From: Flavobacterium gelatinilyticum
GTDB taxonomy: Bacteria; Bacteroidota; Bacteroidia; Flavobacteriales; Flavobacteriaceae
Direction of reading: 5' to 3'
NCBI RefSeq assembly: GCF_027111295.1
Contig: NZ_CP114287.1
Coordinates: 2,852,001-2,916,000 of the forward strand
Length of the DNA: 64,000 nt
In this document: positions 1-8,500 of the stretch, piece after piece
Layout: the number at the start of each line of letters is the position of its first letter
How positions within the stretch are numbered: position 1 is the first letter of the stretch
Program-made: the position numbers and the translations under genes
The notes under the pieces: model-generated
Told to the model about the DNA's origin: nothing
What the model saw: the letters and a program-made list of their open reading frames with translations, nothing else
Databases searched by the model: none

Positions 1-1
1 A

Positions 2-1354
2 GACGCCTTTTTACATTATCATGATTTAGGTCCAAACTTAGCTTCCCAACTGAAATTCATAAAACTTGTAAGCGCAGGTAAAATAAAAGATTTCTCCCTA
101 AAAACCTTTCAGTTTGAAAAAGAGATTGACAAAGATGGCATCATTACTGATATTTTAAGTGCCAATCAATCTGTTTTAGTTCAAGTAGTTAAAGAACCTA
201 TATCGACCAAAGGACCCAGAATAAGTGCTGAGCTTTCTCTTGCCGGAAGATTTATCGTTCTAGTTCCTTTTTCGGACCGTGTTTCTATTTCTCAAAAAAT
301 AGAGGACAAAAAAGAAAAGGATCGTCTAAAAAAACTTGTACTATCGATCAAACCTAAAGGATTTGGTGTTATTGTTCGCACAGTAGCCGAAGGCAAAAAC
401 GTAGCCGAATTAGAAAAAGATTTGCAGAACCTGCTTGGCAGATGGTCTGCAATGTGTAAAAAATTACCAACTGCTCATCATCCATCAAAAGTATTAGGAG
501 AGCTTAACAGAGCTTCTTCGATATTAAGAGATGTATTCAACGATACCTTCAGCGGTATTCAAATAGATGATGAAGAGTTGTACCATCAAACGAAGGAATA
601 TCTGCAGGAAATTGCACCTTCAAAACAATCGATTGTTAAGTTTTATCAATCAAATGACACTCCGATTTTTGAGAAATACAATATAGAGAGACAAATCAAA
701 ACTTCTTTTGGCAGAACCGTTTCTATGAGTAAAGGGGCTTACCTTATCATCGAACACACAGAAGCTCTTCATGTTATAGACGTAAACAGCGGCAACCGTT
801 CGAATAAAGCCACTAATCAGGAAGATACTGCTATGGAAGTTAATATGATTGCCGCCGCAGAAATCGCTAGACAGCTTCGTCTGCGTGATATGGGCGGGAT
901 AATCGTAGTCGATTTTATCGATATGTCGAATCCGGAAAACAGGAAAGTCTTGTTCGACTTCTTGCGAGAAGAAATGAGCGACGATAAAGCAAAACATAAA
1001 ATATTACCGCCAAGTAAATTTGGTTTGGTCCAGATTACAAGACAGCGAGTAAGACCAGAAGTGAATATCAAAACCAGAGAGGAAGATCCTAATAAACACA
1101 ATGGCGAAATTGAAGCTCCAATTTTAATCATTGACAGAATCACCTCTGATTTAGAAAGACTTTTAAAAACCCACAATAAAGTTGTGCTTAATACACACCC
1201 GTTTGTGGCTGCATACCTCAGCAAAGGTTTTCCATCATTACGTTCAAAATGGTTTTTTGAACATAAAAAATGGGTGAAAATCATACCTCGTGACGCTTAC
1301 ACGTACTTAGAATACCATTTCTATGACAATAAAGGAAATGTTATTTCAGAATAA
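2..1354 (+). CDS. rng: Ribonuclease G/E family protein, 5' end outside window
   Basis: This is the C-terminal ~450 residues of an RNase E/G endoribonuclease, which processes rRNA and starts mRNA decay in the cytoplasm. The frame is open to the left window edge, and the residues encoded at positions 2-30 (AFLHYHDLGP) are the usual sequence just before or within the S1 RNA-binding domain. The catalytic region follows: the HVIDVNSG stretch and the IVVDFIDM stretch carry the two Asp residues that bind the catalytic metal, and LVQITRQRVRP follows. The protein ends soon after the catalytic core, as in RNase G, without the long scaffold tail of E. coli RNase E. A TTG at 422 is not the start, because homology runs well upstream. 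A strong terminator follows seven bases after the stop codon. The family assignment is secure; G rather than E rests on length. Confidence 0.93.
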   Translation, partial: DAFLHYHDLGPNLASQLKFIKLVSAGKIKDFSLKTFQFEKEIDKDGIITDILSANQSVLVQVVKEPISTKGPRISAELSLAGRFIVLVPFSDRVSISQKIEDKKEKDRLKKLVLSIKPKGFGVIVRTVAEGKNVAELEKDLQNLLGRWSAMCKKLPTAHHPSKVLGELNRASSILRDVFNDTFSGIQIDDEELYHQTKEYLQEIAPSKQSIVKFYQSNDTPIFEKYNIERQIKTSFGRTVSMSKGAYLIIEHTEALHVIDVNSGNRSNKATNQEDTAMEVNMIAAAEIARQLRLRDMGGIIVVDFIDMSNPENRKVLFDFLREEMSDDKAKHKILPPSKFGLVQITRQRVRPEVNIKTREEDPNKHNGEIEAPILIIDRITSDLERLLKTHNKVVLNTHPFVAAYLSKGFPSLRSKWFFEHKKWVKIIPRDAYTYLEYHFYDNKGNVISE

Positions 1355-1360
1355 AACAAC

Positions 1361-1394
1361 AAAAACCGCCCTGATGCATCAGGGCGGTTTTTTT
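1361..1394 (+). terminator. Rho-independent terminator after rng
   Basis: A perfect GC-rich dyad covers 1366-1387 (CCGCCCTGAT and its complement) and is followed by seven T. It starts a few bases after the RNase G stop codon. An A-run on the left side may let it work on both strands. Confidence 0.9.
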
Positions 1395-1467
1395 GTGCTT
1401 TTTCAATTTTAAAACAGATTATTTTTCTTACTTTTACAAAAGTACATTATCTTTTTTTTCATCCGAA

Positions 1468-2265
1468 ATGGCATTTATTTATCACCGTTATTTTCCTTAC
1501 AAAGCAACTGTTTTTTATATCTTAATTGCAGTTTTATGCTCATTTAAAATTACAGCTCAAAACGACACTTTGTATTTTAATCAGAAATGGAAAAATACAA
1601 GTAAAGATTCTGCTGTTTATTACAGAATCAAACCTTATAAAGTAAAAACAAAAGATGCTGTTGGTTACAAAATAAAAAACACTGATTCTCTTTTTGTAAT
1701 TAACGATTACTACATGAGTACTAATAAATTACAATTTCAGGGCTATTCAACAGATTATAACGCAACATATCTGGTGGGTAAAGCCAAATGGTTGAGCGAA
1801 GACGGAAAAGACAAAAACATAAGAGATTTTAACTATAAAGAAAACAACAACGCCCCGAAATTTAAAATCCCAGAATTACCTATTTTTTATCTTGACTATA
1901 AAATTGCCACAAAAAGTCAGTTCATAGGAGGATTAGAGTTTTGTTTGGATTGTAAAAATGACAACAAACTCTTTTTAGGCTTAGGATTCGGAATTACCAC
2001 TTATAACGGAACTACTTATGGATTACCCGATCTTCATTTGTCTTATAATACCAAAAACGCAATCTTCTTTAAAGGAGGGACTTCAGACAAACACGCTTAT
2101 GCTTTGGCTGGTATTACTCTTTTAAATTTATTAGATTTAGGTTTTGGTTACTCACAGCAATTTAACAAAGATGAATTTCCAATAATCAAAGGATTTACAT
2201 TTGGAGCCACTTTCAGGTTTGCCAGTCATTCTAAAAACGCCTATAGAGACATTAAATTAATGTAA
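1468..2265 (+). CDS. Secreted protein of unknown function
   Basis: I do not recognise this 265-residue protein. The ATG at 1468 is preferred over an upstream in-frame start at 1393, because it places a typical signal peptide at the N-terminus: a basic start, a hydrophobic stretch of about 17 residues, then ITAQ as a cleavage site near residue 31. The mature part is rich in Lys, Tyr, Phe and Asn. Its C-terminal half has alternating hydrophobic and glycine-rich segments (LFLGLGFGITTYNG, GFTFGATFRFAS) that look like outer-membrane beta strands. The gene stands alone between the rng terminator and the convergent pbpC gene, ten bases from the pbpC stop. An outer-membrane or periplasmic location is an inference. 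Confidence 0.75.
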   Translation: MAFIYHRYFPYKATVFYILIAVLCSFKITAQNDTLYFNQKWKNTSKDSAVYYRIKPYKVKTKDAVGYKIKNTDSLFVINDYYMSTNKLQFQGYSTDYNATYLVGKAKWLSEDGKDKNIRDFNYKENNNAPKFKIPELPIFYLDYKIATKSQFIGGLEFCLDCKNDNKLFLGLGFGITTYNGTTYGLPDLHLSYNTKNAIFFKGGTSDKHAYALAGITLLNLLDLGFGYSQQFNKDEFPIIKGFTFGATFRFASHSKNAYRDIKLM

Positions 2266-2274
2266 CAAGGCGTC

Positions 2275-4647
2275 TTACCTTACAATCTCAATTTTTCTTC
2301 TAATTTCATTTCCAGAGGCATCAACGACTGTAATATAATGCGTTCCTGTTGTTGGCGTAATTGGCAATTCATGAAACGTTTTGGTTGTTGCCTTGTACAC
2401 ATCATCAATGTACCAGAACAATTCTTTATCTCTTTCAGAATAAGCAACTTTTAAAATCACAGGCTGCACATTGCTGTTAAAATCTTTTGTTAAGTAAATT
2501 TTACTGTTTGCCTTTGGATAAATAAAATCCATCGTTGTGGTTTGTGTTCCTTCACAGCCTTCTTTAAACGGAGGCAGAGGCAGATATTCTATATGCTGGC
2601 TTTTGTAATACCAGGCCATAACCGGAGGCAGTACAAACCAACTCTTAGTCACAATATTATCTACATTTTCACAGCTGCTATTTACCTGAAATTGTTCTGT
2701 TTTATCTAAATGAATGGTTTTATGATACGGACAAACTTTAGTAGATTTTCCTTTTTTAGTAACCCATTGTTTGATTTTCGGGCAATTATCTTTTGCCAAA
2801 TAACCGCTTAAGCGACAAACCTCAACTTCTGCCAAATCGTTATACGGCGTATCAAACCATCTTTGTCTTGGCAGTAAATTAAAAACATCAAATAAAATTG
2901 GCGCTGCGCTTGTAACTCCAGTTAAAGTTGGTCTTCCCTCGCCTGTTGCATTTCCAACCCAGATTCCAACCACATATCTGGAATTTGTTCCAATTGCCCA
3001 TGCATCACGATTTCCGAAACTGGTTCCTGTTTTCCAGGCAATTTTAAGCGAACTGTCGTAAAATTTCCAGGCTTCGTCTCCTTCCGGTCTGTTGACTTCT
3101 TCCATGGCGTTGTACGTCAGCCAAATTGATCCTGCACCTAAAATATTCTTCTGATTGGTTTCTGATCCAAAATCGGGCTTAAAATCGTTTTTATAATTGA
3201 GTTCTGTAAATTCGTTGGTTCTGTATTGTCCTTTATTTTTAGTGTAATAATTGACCGTAGACGAAAGATTCGCGTACGTTCGGCATAAATCCCATAAATT
3301 ACTTTCTGCGCCTCCTAAAATCAGTGATAATCCGTAATGGTCAGGTGTTTTATTGATATTTCTTAATTTGAATTTCTGCAGCTCTTCATAAAATTTATTT
3401 ACGCTGAAATCTTGCAACATCAAAACTGCAGGAATATTTAGTGAACGCGATAATGCTCGATGTGCAGGAACTGCTCCGTCAAAAGTCAGATTGAAATTTT
3501 GCGGTGTATAACCCGAAATCTGTGTTGGAATATCAGCAATTAAAGTATTTGGCAGTAATTCGCCATCGTCTAACATCGCACCGTATAAAAGTGGTTTTAA
3601 GATACTTCCGGTACTTCTTGGTGCATCAATAATATCTACGTCTTTTTGATGATCTGCATCTGCCGGAGAATTTCCAACATAACTCATTACATTTCTGTTC
3701 TGAACATCGATTACCAAAATGGCCAGATTATGAACTTCATTCTGTTTGTATTGATTGTAATAATATCTCGCAATTTGATTGACTCTGTTTTGAAGTGCAT
3801 AATCAATTGTTGTTTTGACTCTTGTTCCTTCTTCGTTTTTAGCGACTCTTTGAAGCAAATGCGGTGCGATTTGAGGTAGATCATACGGTTTTTGAGGTAA
3901 TGGTTCTTCTATCGAAAGTTCGTACGTCTGCTTGTCGATTATGCCTTCCTCATTGAGTTTTAATAAAAGTCGGTTTCGTTTTTTTAATAGCTTTATTTGA
4001 TTTTTCCCTGGATAAATTAAACTTGGCGCATTGGGTAAAACAGCCAAAACTGCACTTTCTGCCCAAGATAATTGATTCGACTGAACGCCAAAATAACGCC
4101 ATGAAGCCATTTCCAACCCCACAACGTTTCCTCCAAACGGCGCGTGTGCTGCATACATTTCGAGAATTTCATTTTTAGAATAGCCTAATTCTAATCTTGT
4201 AGCGAGAATAATTTCTATTATCTTTTCGAAATAGGTTCTGTTTTTTCCTTTTCGGGATAATCTTATAACTTGCTGCGTCAGCGTACTTCCTCCTCGAACT
4301 ACTTTCCCTGCTTTTCTATTTTGTTTAAAAGCGTTAATCATCGCACCAGGATTAAAGCCGGGATGTTTATAGAAATATTCGTCTTCAAAATAAACAATGC
4401 ATTTCTTGAATTTGTCCGGAACGCTGTCTTGTGCCGGAAAACGCCATTGTCCGTCGCGTGCAATTTTAGCACCTAACAATTCTCCTTCTTTGCTTTCTAT
4501 TACGGTTGAATAAGGTTCTTTGAATAATGTTCGGGGTATCGAAAAATAGTAAATCAGCAAGAGCAGAAATGCAATTGCTGATTTTATTTTATTCTTTTTT
4601 ATCCAGTTTATAATGCGCTGGAGAAACGCTTTTAATTTATTTTTCAA
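2275..4647 (-). CDS. pbpC: Penicillin-binding protein 1C
   Basis: This is a bifunctional class A PBP that polymerises and cross-links peptidoglycan in the periplasm. Residues ~22-38 form the membrane anchor. The GT51 glycosyltransferase domain follows, with the catalytic Glu in YFEDEYFYKHPGF (residue ~89) and RGGSTLTQQ. The transpeptidase has SILK (Ser348), SRSLN and KTGT (Lys539). The C-terminal ~100 residues match the BiPBP_C domain that distinguishes PBP1C. The 790-residue length is normal. In many bacteria pbpC lies beside a bacterial alpha-2-macroglobulin gene. Here that partner is the next large gene on the same strand, but an inserted RAYT and two palindrome pairs separate them. Confidence 0.95.
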   Translation of the reverse strand: MKNKLKAFLQRIINWIKKNKIKSAIAFLLLLIYYFSIPRTLFKEPYSTVIESKEGELLGAKIARDGQWRFPAQDSVPDKFKKCIVYFEDEYFYKHPGFNPGAMINAFKQNRKAGKVVRGGSTLTQQVIRLSRKGKNRTYFEKIIEIILATRLELGYSKNEILEMYAAHAPFGGNVVGLEMASWRYFGVQSNQLSWAESAVLAVLPNAPSLIYPGKNQIKLLKKRNRLLLKLNEEGIIDKQTYELSIEEPLPQKPYDLPQIAPHLLQRVAKNEEGTRVKTTIDYALQNRVNQIARYYYNQYKQNEVHNLAILVIDVQNRNVMSYVGNSPADADHQKDVDIIDAPRSTGSILKPLLYGAMLDDGELLPNTLIADIPTQISGYTPQNFNLTFDGAVPAHRALSRSLNIPAVLMLQDFSVNKFYEELQKFKLRNINKTPDHYGLSLILGGAESNLWDLCRTYANLSSTVNYYTKNKGQYRTNEFTELNYKNDFKPDFGSETNQKNILGAGSIWLTYNAMEEVNRPEGDEAWKFYDSSLKIAWKTGTSFGNRDAWAIGTNSRYVVGIWVGNATGEGRPTLTGVTSAAPILFDVFNLLPRQRWFDTPYNDLAEVEVCRLSGYLAKDNCPKIKQWVTKKGKSTKVCPYHKTIHLDKTEQFQVNSSCENVDNIVTKSWFVLPPVMAWYYKSQHIEYLPLPPFKEGCEGTQTTTMDFIYPKANSKIYLTKDFNSNVQPVILKVAYSERDKELFWYIDDVYKATTKTFHELPITPTTGTHYITVVDASGNEIRRKIEIVR

Positions 4648-4674
4648 CTCGAATTAGTACTATTTTTTTGCTAT

Positions 4675-4774
4675 CCTAACAGGTTTCTCAAACCTGTTAG
4701 GTATTATATTAGATTATTCTAATTATTTCTTATAGAATCGAAAGATACCTAACAGGTTTGAGAAACCTGTTAGG
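4675..4774. repeat. REP-like palindrome pair, inverted (left flank of RAYT)
   Basis: Two 27-base perfect hairpins lie at 4675-4701 and 4748-4774. Each has 12-base arms (CCTAACAGGTTT and its complement) around a 3-base loop. The loop is CTC in the first and GAG in the second, so the second hairpin is the exact reverse complement of the first. The matching flanks TATCC and GGTAT are also inverted. About 46 AT-rich bases separate them. The unit sits between the end of the RAYT gene and the start of pbpC, the arrangement expected for a BIME-like REP doublet. Confidence 0.9.
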
Positions 4775-4783
4775 ATATAAAAA

Positions 4784-5374
4784 CTATTCATCTTGTAGAT
4801 CTATTTCACTTATTACTCCGTCGTAAATAATTCTTCTTTCATTATGAGCGAACTTAAAATTATCTAAATCGTAAAACAACTCTAAAATAAACTCACGGTC
4901 TAAACTGGTTGATTTCGCAGATAAATAAGCCCGGTAAGAAGAATGTAAATAATTTGCAAAGAACTCTGTAAATCTGTGTTTAACTGGATTAAGATGAACA
5001 TAGATGATTAATTGCTTTAGATATTTTTCATCTTCAACCCTATTTCTTTGCAAATGTTCCTGAAACAAACTTCCATTTCTTCCATACATTTTATTTATAC
5101 TTTTTGAATATGAATTAAAAAGATTAGAAAATGGCAAATGAATCTTTTCTTTGAACTTTTCAGGTAGATCAATCTTGTCTTTTATTCTCAGAACTATATG
5201 AAAATGATTCTTTAACAAACAATAAGCATAAATATCTGCAATGGGCAAAATATATTTTTTAAGCTTTTCTAGAAAATAGCTATAATTCTTTTCTTCGATA
5301 AAAATATTCTCATTATTATTTCCTCTATTGTAAACATGATAATATTGTCCTGCCTCAAAAACTTCCTTTTCCAA
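4784..5374 (-). mobile_element. REP-associated tyrosine transposase (RAYT), Y1 family
   Basis: This 196-residue protein is a single-domain Y1 HUH endonuclease related to the IS200/IS605 transposases. The N-terminal YHVYNRGNNNENIF matches the family start (YHV..RG...IF). The HUH metal site is in YCLLKNHFHIVLR (His-Phe-His). The helix with the nucleophilic Tyr is in YLKQLIIYVHLNPVKHRF, followed by the usual LNP. Such proteins cleave REP hairpins and are thought to spread them. The gene is flanked by REP-like palindrome pairs at 4675-4774 and 5393-5485, the hallmark of a RAYT. There is no second transposase subunit such as TnpB. The reading frame is intact, so it may be active. Family assignment is firm; its action on these palindromes is inferred from position. 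Confidence 0.9.
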
Positions 5375-5392
5375 ATTTATTATCTTTATTAT

Positions 5393-5485
5393 CCTAACAG
5401 GTTTTCTAAACCTGTTAGGTATGCTTTTTATCTTATTGAACTTGACTTAAATATAATACCTAACAGGTTTTGAAAACCTGTTAGG
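5393..5485. repeat. REP-like palindrome pair (right flank of RAYT)
   Basis: Two more 27-base hairpins with the same CCTAACAGGTTT arms lie at 5393-5419 (loop TCT) and 5459-5485 (loop TGA), about 39 bases apart. They sit just upstream of the RAYT start codon and end 21 bases from the stop codon of the alpha-2-macroglobulin gene. The arms are identical to those of the left pair; only the loops differ. Confidence 0.9.
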
Positions 5486-5506
5486 ATACGTAACTTTTTC
5501 TTTATA

Positions 5507-8500
5507 TTATTTCACAACCTCAACCCAGAATCCTTTTGTTCTTGCTAAGAATGTATTATCATACATCGCTTCACATTGTAATCCTGGCAGGTAATAATTT
5601 CCTAAATACGATGCGTTCAACAGAATACGGAAAACTTTTGTTTCTCTCGCTTTCATTCCGAAATAGAAATTCGTTCTGTCGTCTCTAATATCAATATAAT
5701 CGGCAATGTTATTTACCGCATCTCCGTAATCAGTGAAACGCGTATTTACAATTTCGAATCCTGAAGGCAGAATTTGCGATAATGCCACATTTTGAATGCT
5801 TTCTCCTCTTTGGTTTTTAATGGTAACCTCGGCAACAAATTCAGTTCCCTGATTGATTCTTGAAACATCTATAACACTTCCTTTTCTGTTTTTGAAAACA
5901 ATCGAAGCTGTAACATCGCTTTGAACTGCATTTTCTTGTCCGATTGGCAGAATTCCGGTGTTTAATACACGAACATAAACCGTATTGGCTTTGTTGTTTT
6001 TCAGTGTAATACTATTTGTTCCGGAAGCAACAGACAAACTGCGGTCTGCAACCGATTTTCCTGTATTTATGGTTTCTCCTTTTCCGTTTTTACTAAATTG
6101 GATATTGATTCCTTTTGGACCATTGCTCACTGCAAATTTCGACATTGCGTACAAGCAATAAGCTGTTGTCTGTGTACTCATCCATTGATTAGCCGACATT
6201 TCTTTGGCTAATTTCGCTGCTGTTACAAATGCTTTTTGTTTTTGATCTAAAAGAAGAAGCGTCTCTAAAGCCATTGCTCTGTTTCTTTCGCTTGAACCAT
6301 AATAGTAATAACTATAACCATCTGAACTTCCGTCGATACTGGTTTTCAAGAACAAACTTTGTCCAGCTGATTTTTGACCTGCTAAAACATACGCCGCAGC
6401 CAAACGAAGCATACTTTCATTCGAAATGCCTTTTGTTTCTCTCAATCTGTTCATTGCTGATAAGTCGGCGTTTCCTGCCAAAGCCAAAGTATATAAACGA
6501 TAGGCCTGTGCTAAATCATTTCCGTATTTCGGTTCAAAACGCCATTGTTTCGCTTCTTTTTGTTGATATGACAACCATTTTGATTTGAAATTAATTGGCA
6601 ATACATATCCTTTTTTCTCTGCTTCAATTAAGAAATGGCCAGCGTAAGAAGTTCCCCAATCGTCTGCAATTGCATTTCCCTGCCAGTAAGGCAGACCGCC
6701 GTTTGATAATTGGAAATTACCCAATCTCGCAATTCCGGCAGCAATATTTTTCTGAATCAAGTCTTTACGTTTTGCATCAATATCAGCTACATCACCTAAA
6801 TACAATTGTGGGAAAACTGATGAAGTGGTCTGCTCCACACATCCATGCGGGTACTGAATCAAGAATTGTAATCTTCCGTTCAAGTTCATAGACGGCATTG
6901 ACGAAACTTCCAATCTTGCTTTGTTGCTTCCAGCGATTCCAAATGTTTTCCATGAAATTGTTTTAGTGCTATTTGGCGTTAAAACAACATCGGTAAAAGT
7001 ACTCGTAACTGGATTCGGGTTCGTCATATCGATTTCAACATCATACACTGATTTCTCACTTCCAGATGTCGCGATTACCTGAACTTTTGCAATTCCCGTT
7101 GCAGATCCTACAACCAAATTAAAGTATGCCATTTTCTCATCTGGCTGCGCAAAATTCAATCTTTGAACCGCGCTTCCCACAACTTTTAATCCGTTGCTTG
7201 TTTTTACCTGAACCGAAACATTTTTGATTTTACTTTCAGTTGCAAAAACGGTTACAGGAAGCGTTACTTTTTCTGATGGTGAAATTTTTCTTGGTAACGA
7301 AGCCAAAACCATCAACGGACTCTTAACTTGTGTTGCTTTTTCAACACTTCCGTAAGCGCTTGTATTTGCATCTCCTGCCACCACCATTGTTCGAACAGAA
7401 CCAATGTATTTTGGCAGTTTTAGCTGATGTGATTTCGTATCTCCTTTTCCTAATTTAAATGGCCCGTAATACAATACAACTGGTTTAAAACGGTTTGCTT
7501 TTTTAGCTTTTCCACCACCTAAATCCTGGTCACCACCAATACTGAAAATCTGGTTTATTTTTCCGCCGTAAGCGCCAATTACATCATCGTAAATGTCCCA
7601 GGTTTTTACACCTAAAGCTTCACGAACGTAGAAACTTTCCCATGCATTTGGTGTTTTAAAACGAGTTAAATCCAGAAGTCCTTCATCGACAACTGCGATG
7701 GTATAGGTCATTTCTTTACCTGATTTCTCGCCTACTTTTACCGTAAATGGCTGTTCTGGCCGCAGTACATCCGGCATTTCAATTGTTGGCGCTAAAATGG
7801 TATTTTTATCTACGACTTCAATTGGAACAATTCCGTACATACGAATTGGCGAATCGTTTTTGGTCGAAGCATGAGGCTGTAATAACGTAATGTTGAAATA
7901 TACATTCGGTGCCATTTCTCCAGTAATTGGAACTTCAACTTTGGTTTCTCCTTTTTTAGTTTCTGCCCAAATAGTCTTCACAACTCTAGATCCGTTTTCT
8001 ACAGAAATCAATGCACGTCCGCCTTCACTTGAAGGGAAAGAAATCTGTGCTTTTTCACCCACTGCATAGTTTTTCTTATCGGTAGAAAATACTAACATAT
8101 TGGCTGTCGAGGCATCTCTGTTTCGTGTTTTTCCGGACCAAATTGGCCAGTCGATATTTACAGTTAACGAAGTCGCGTGACCATCTTCCTGATCAGCAAC
8201 ACGAATTAAGTAACGTCCCCATTCTTCATCTGTCAACGAGAATTGGAAACTTCCTTTTCCGCTTGAATCGGTATTGATTACAAACGTTTTGTATGAAGTC
8301 GTTGCATTGGAAGAGTTATAATTTGATAAATTATCGCTTGATGAATCCCACCACCATCTCCAGTCTACTTTATAAACTCGTACTTCAAGATTTCTAACCG
8401 ATTTTGGTCTTCCGTTTTCGTCAACAGTCACAACCTCAAAACGATTGTTTGTTCTCGTTTCAAGCATACTGTATTTATTCAATTCAGGCGTTTTAAGTCC

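Noticed and set aside
422..1354. RNase G gene starting at the TTG at 422
   Set aside because: The frame is open to the window edge and the upstream residues match the RNase G family, so the gene is partial and has no start in the window.
4675..5485. CRISPR array
   Set aside because: Repeats are self-complementary hairpins in inverted pairs around a transposase, with unequal spacers and no cas genes.
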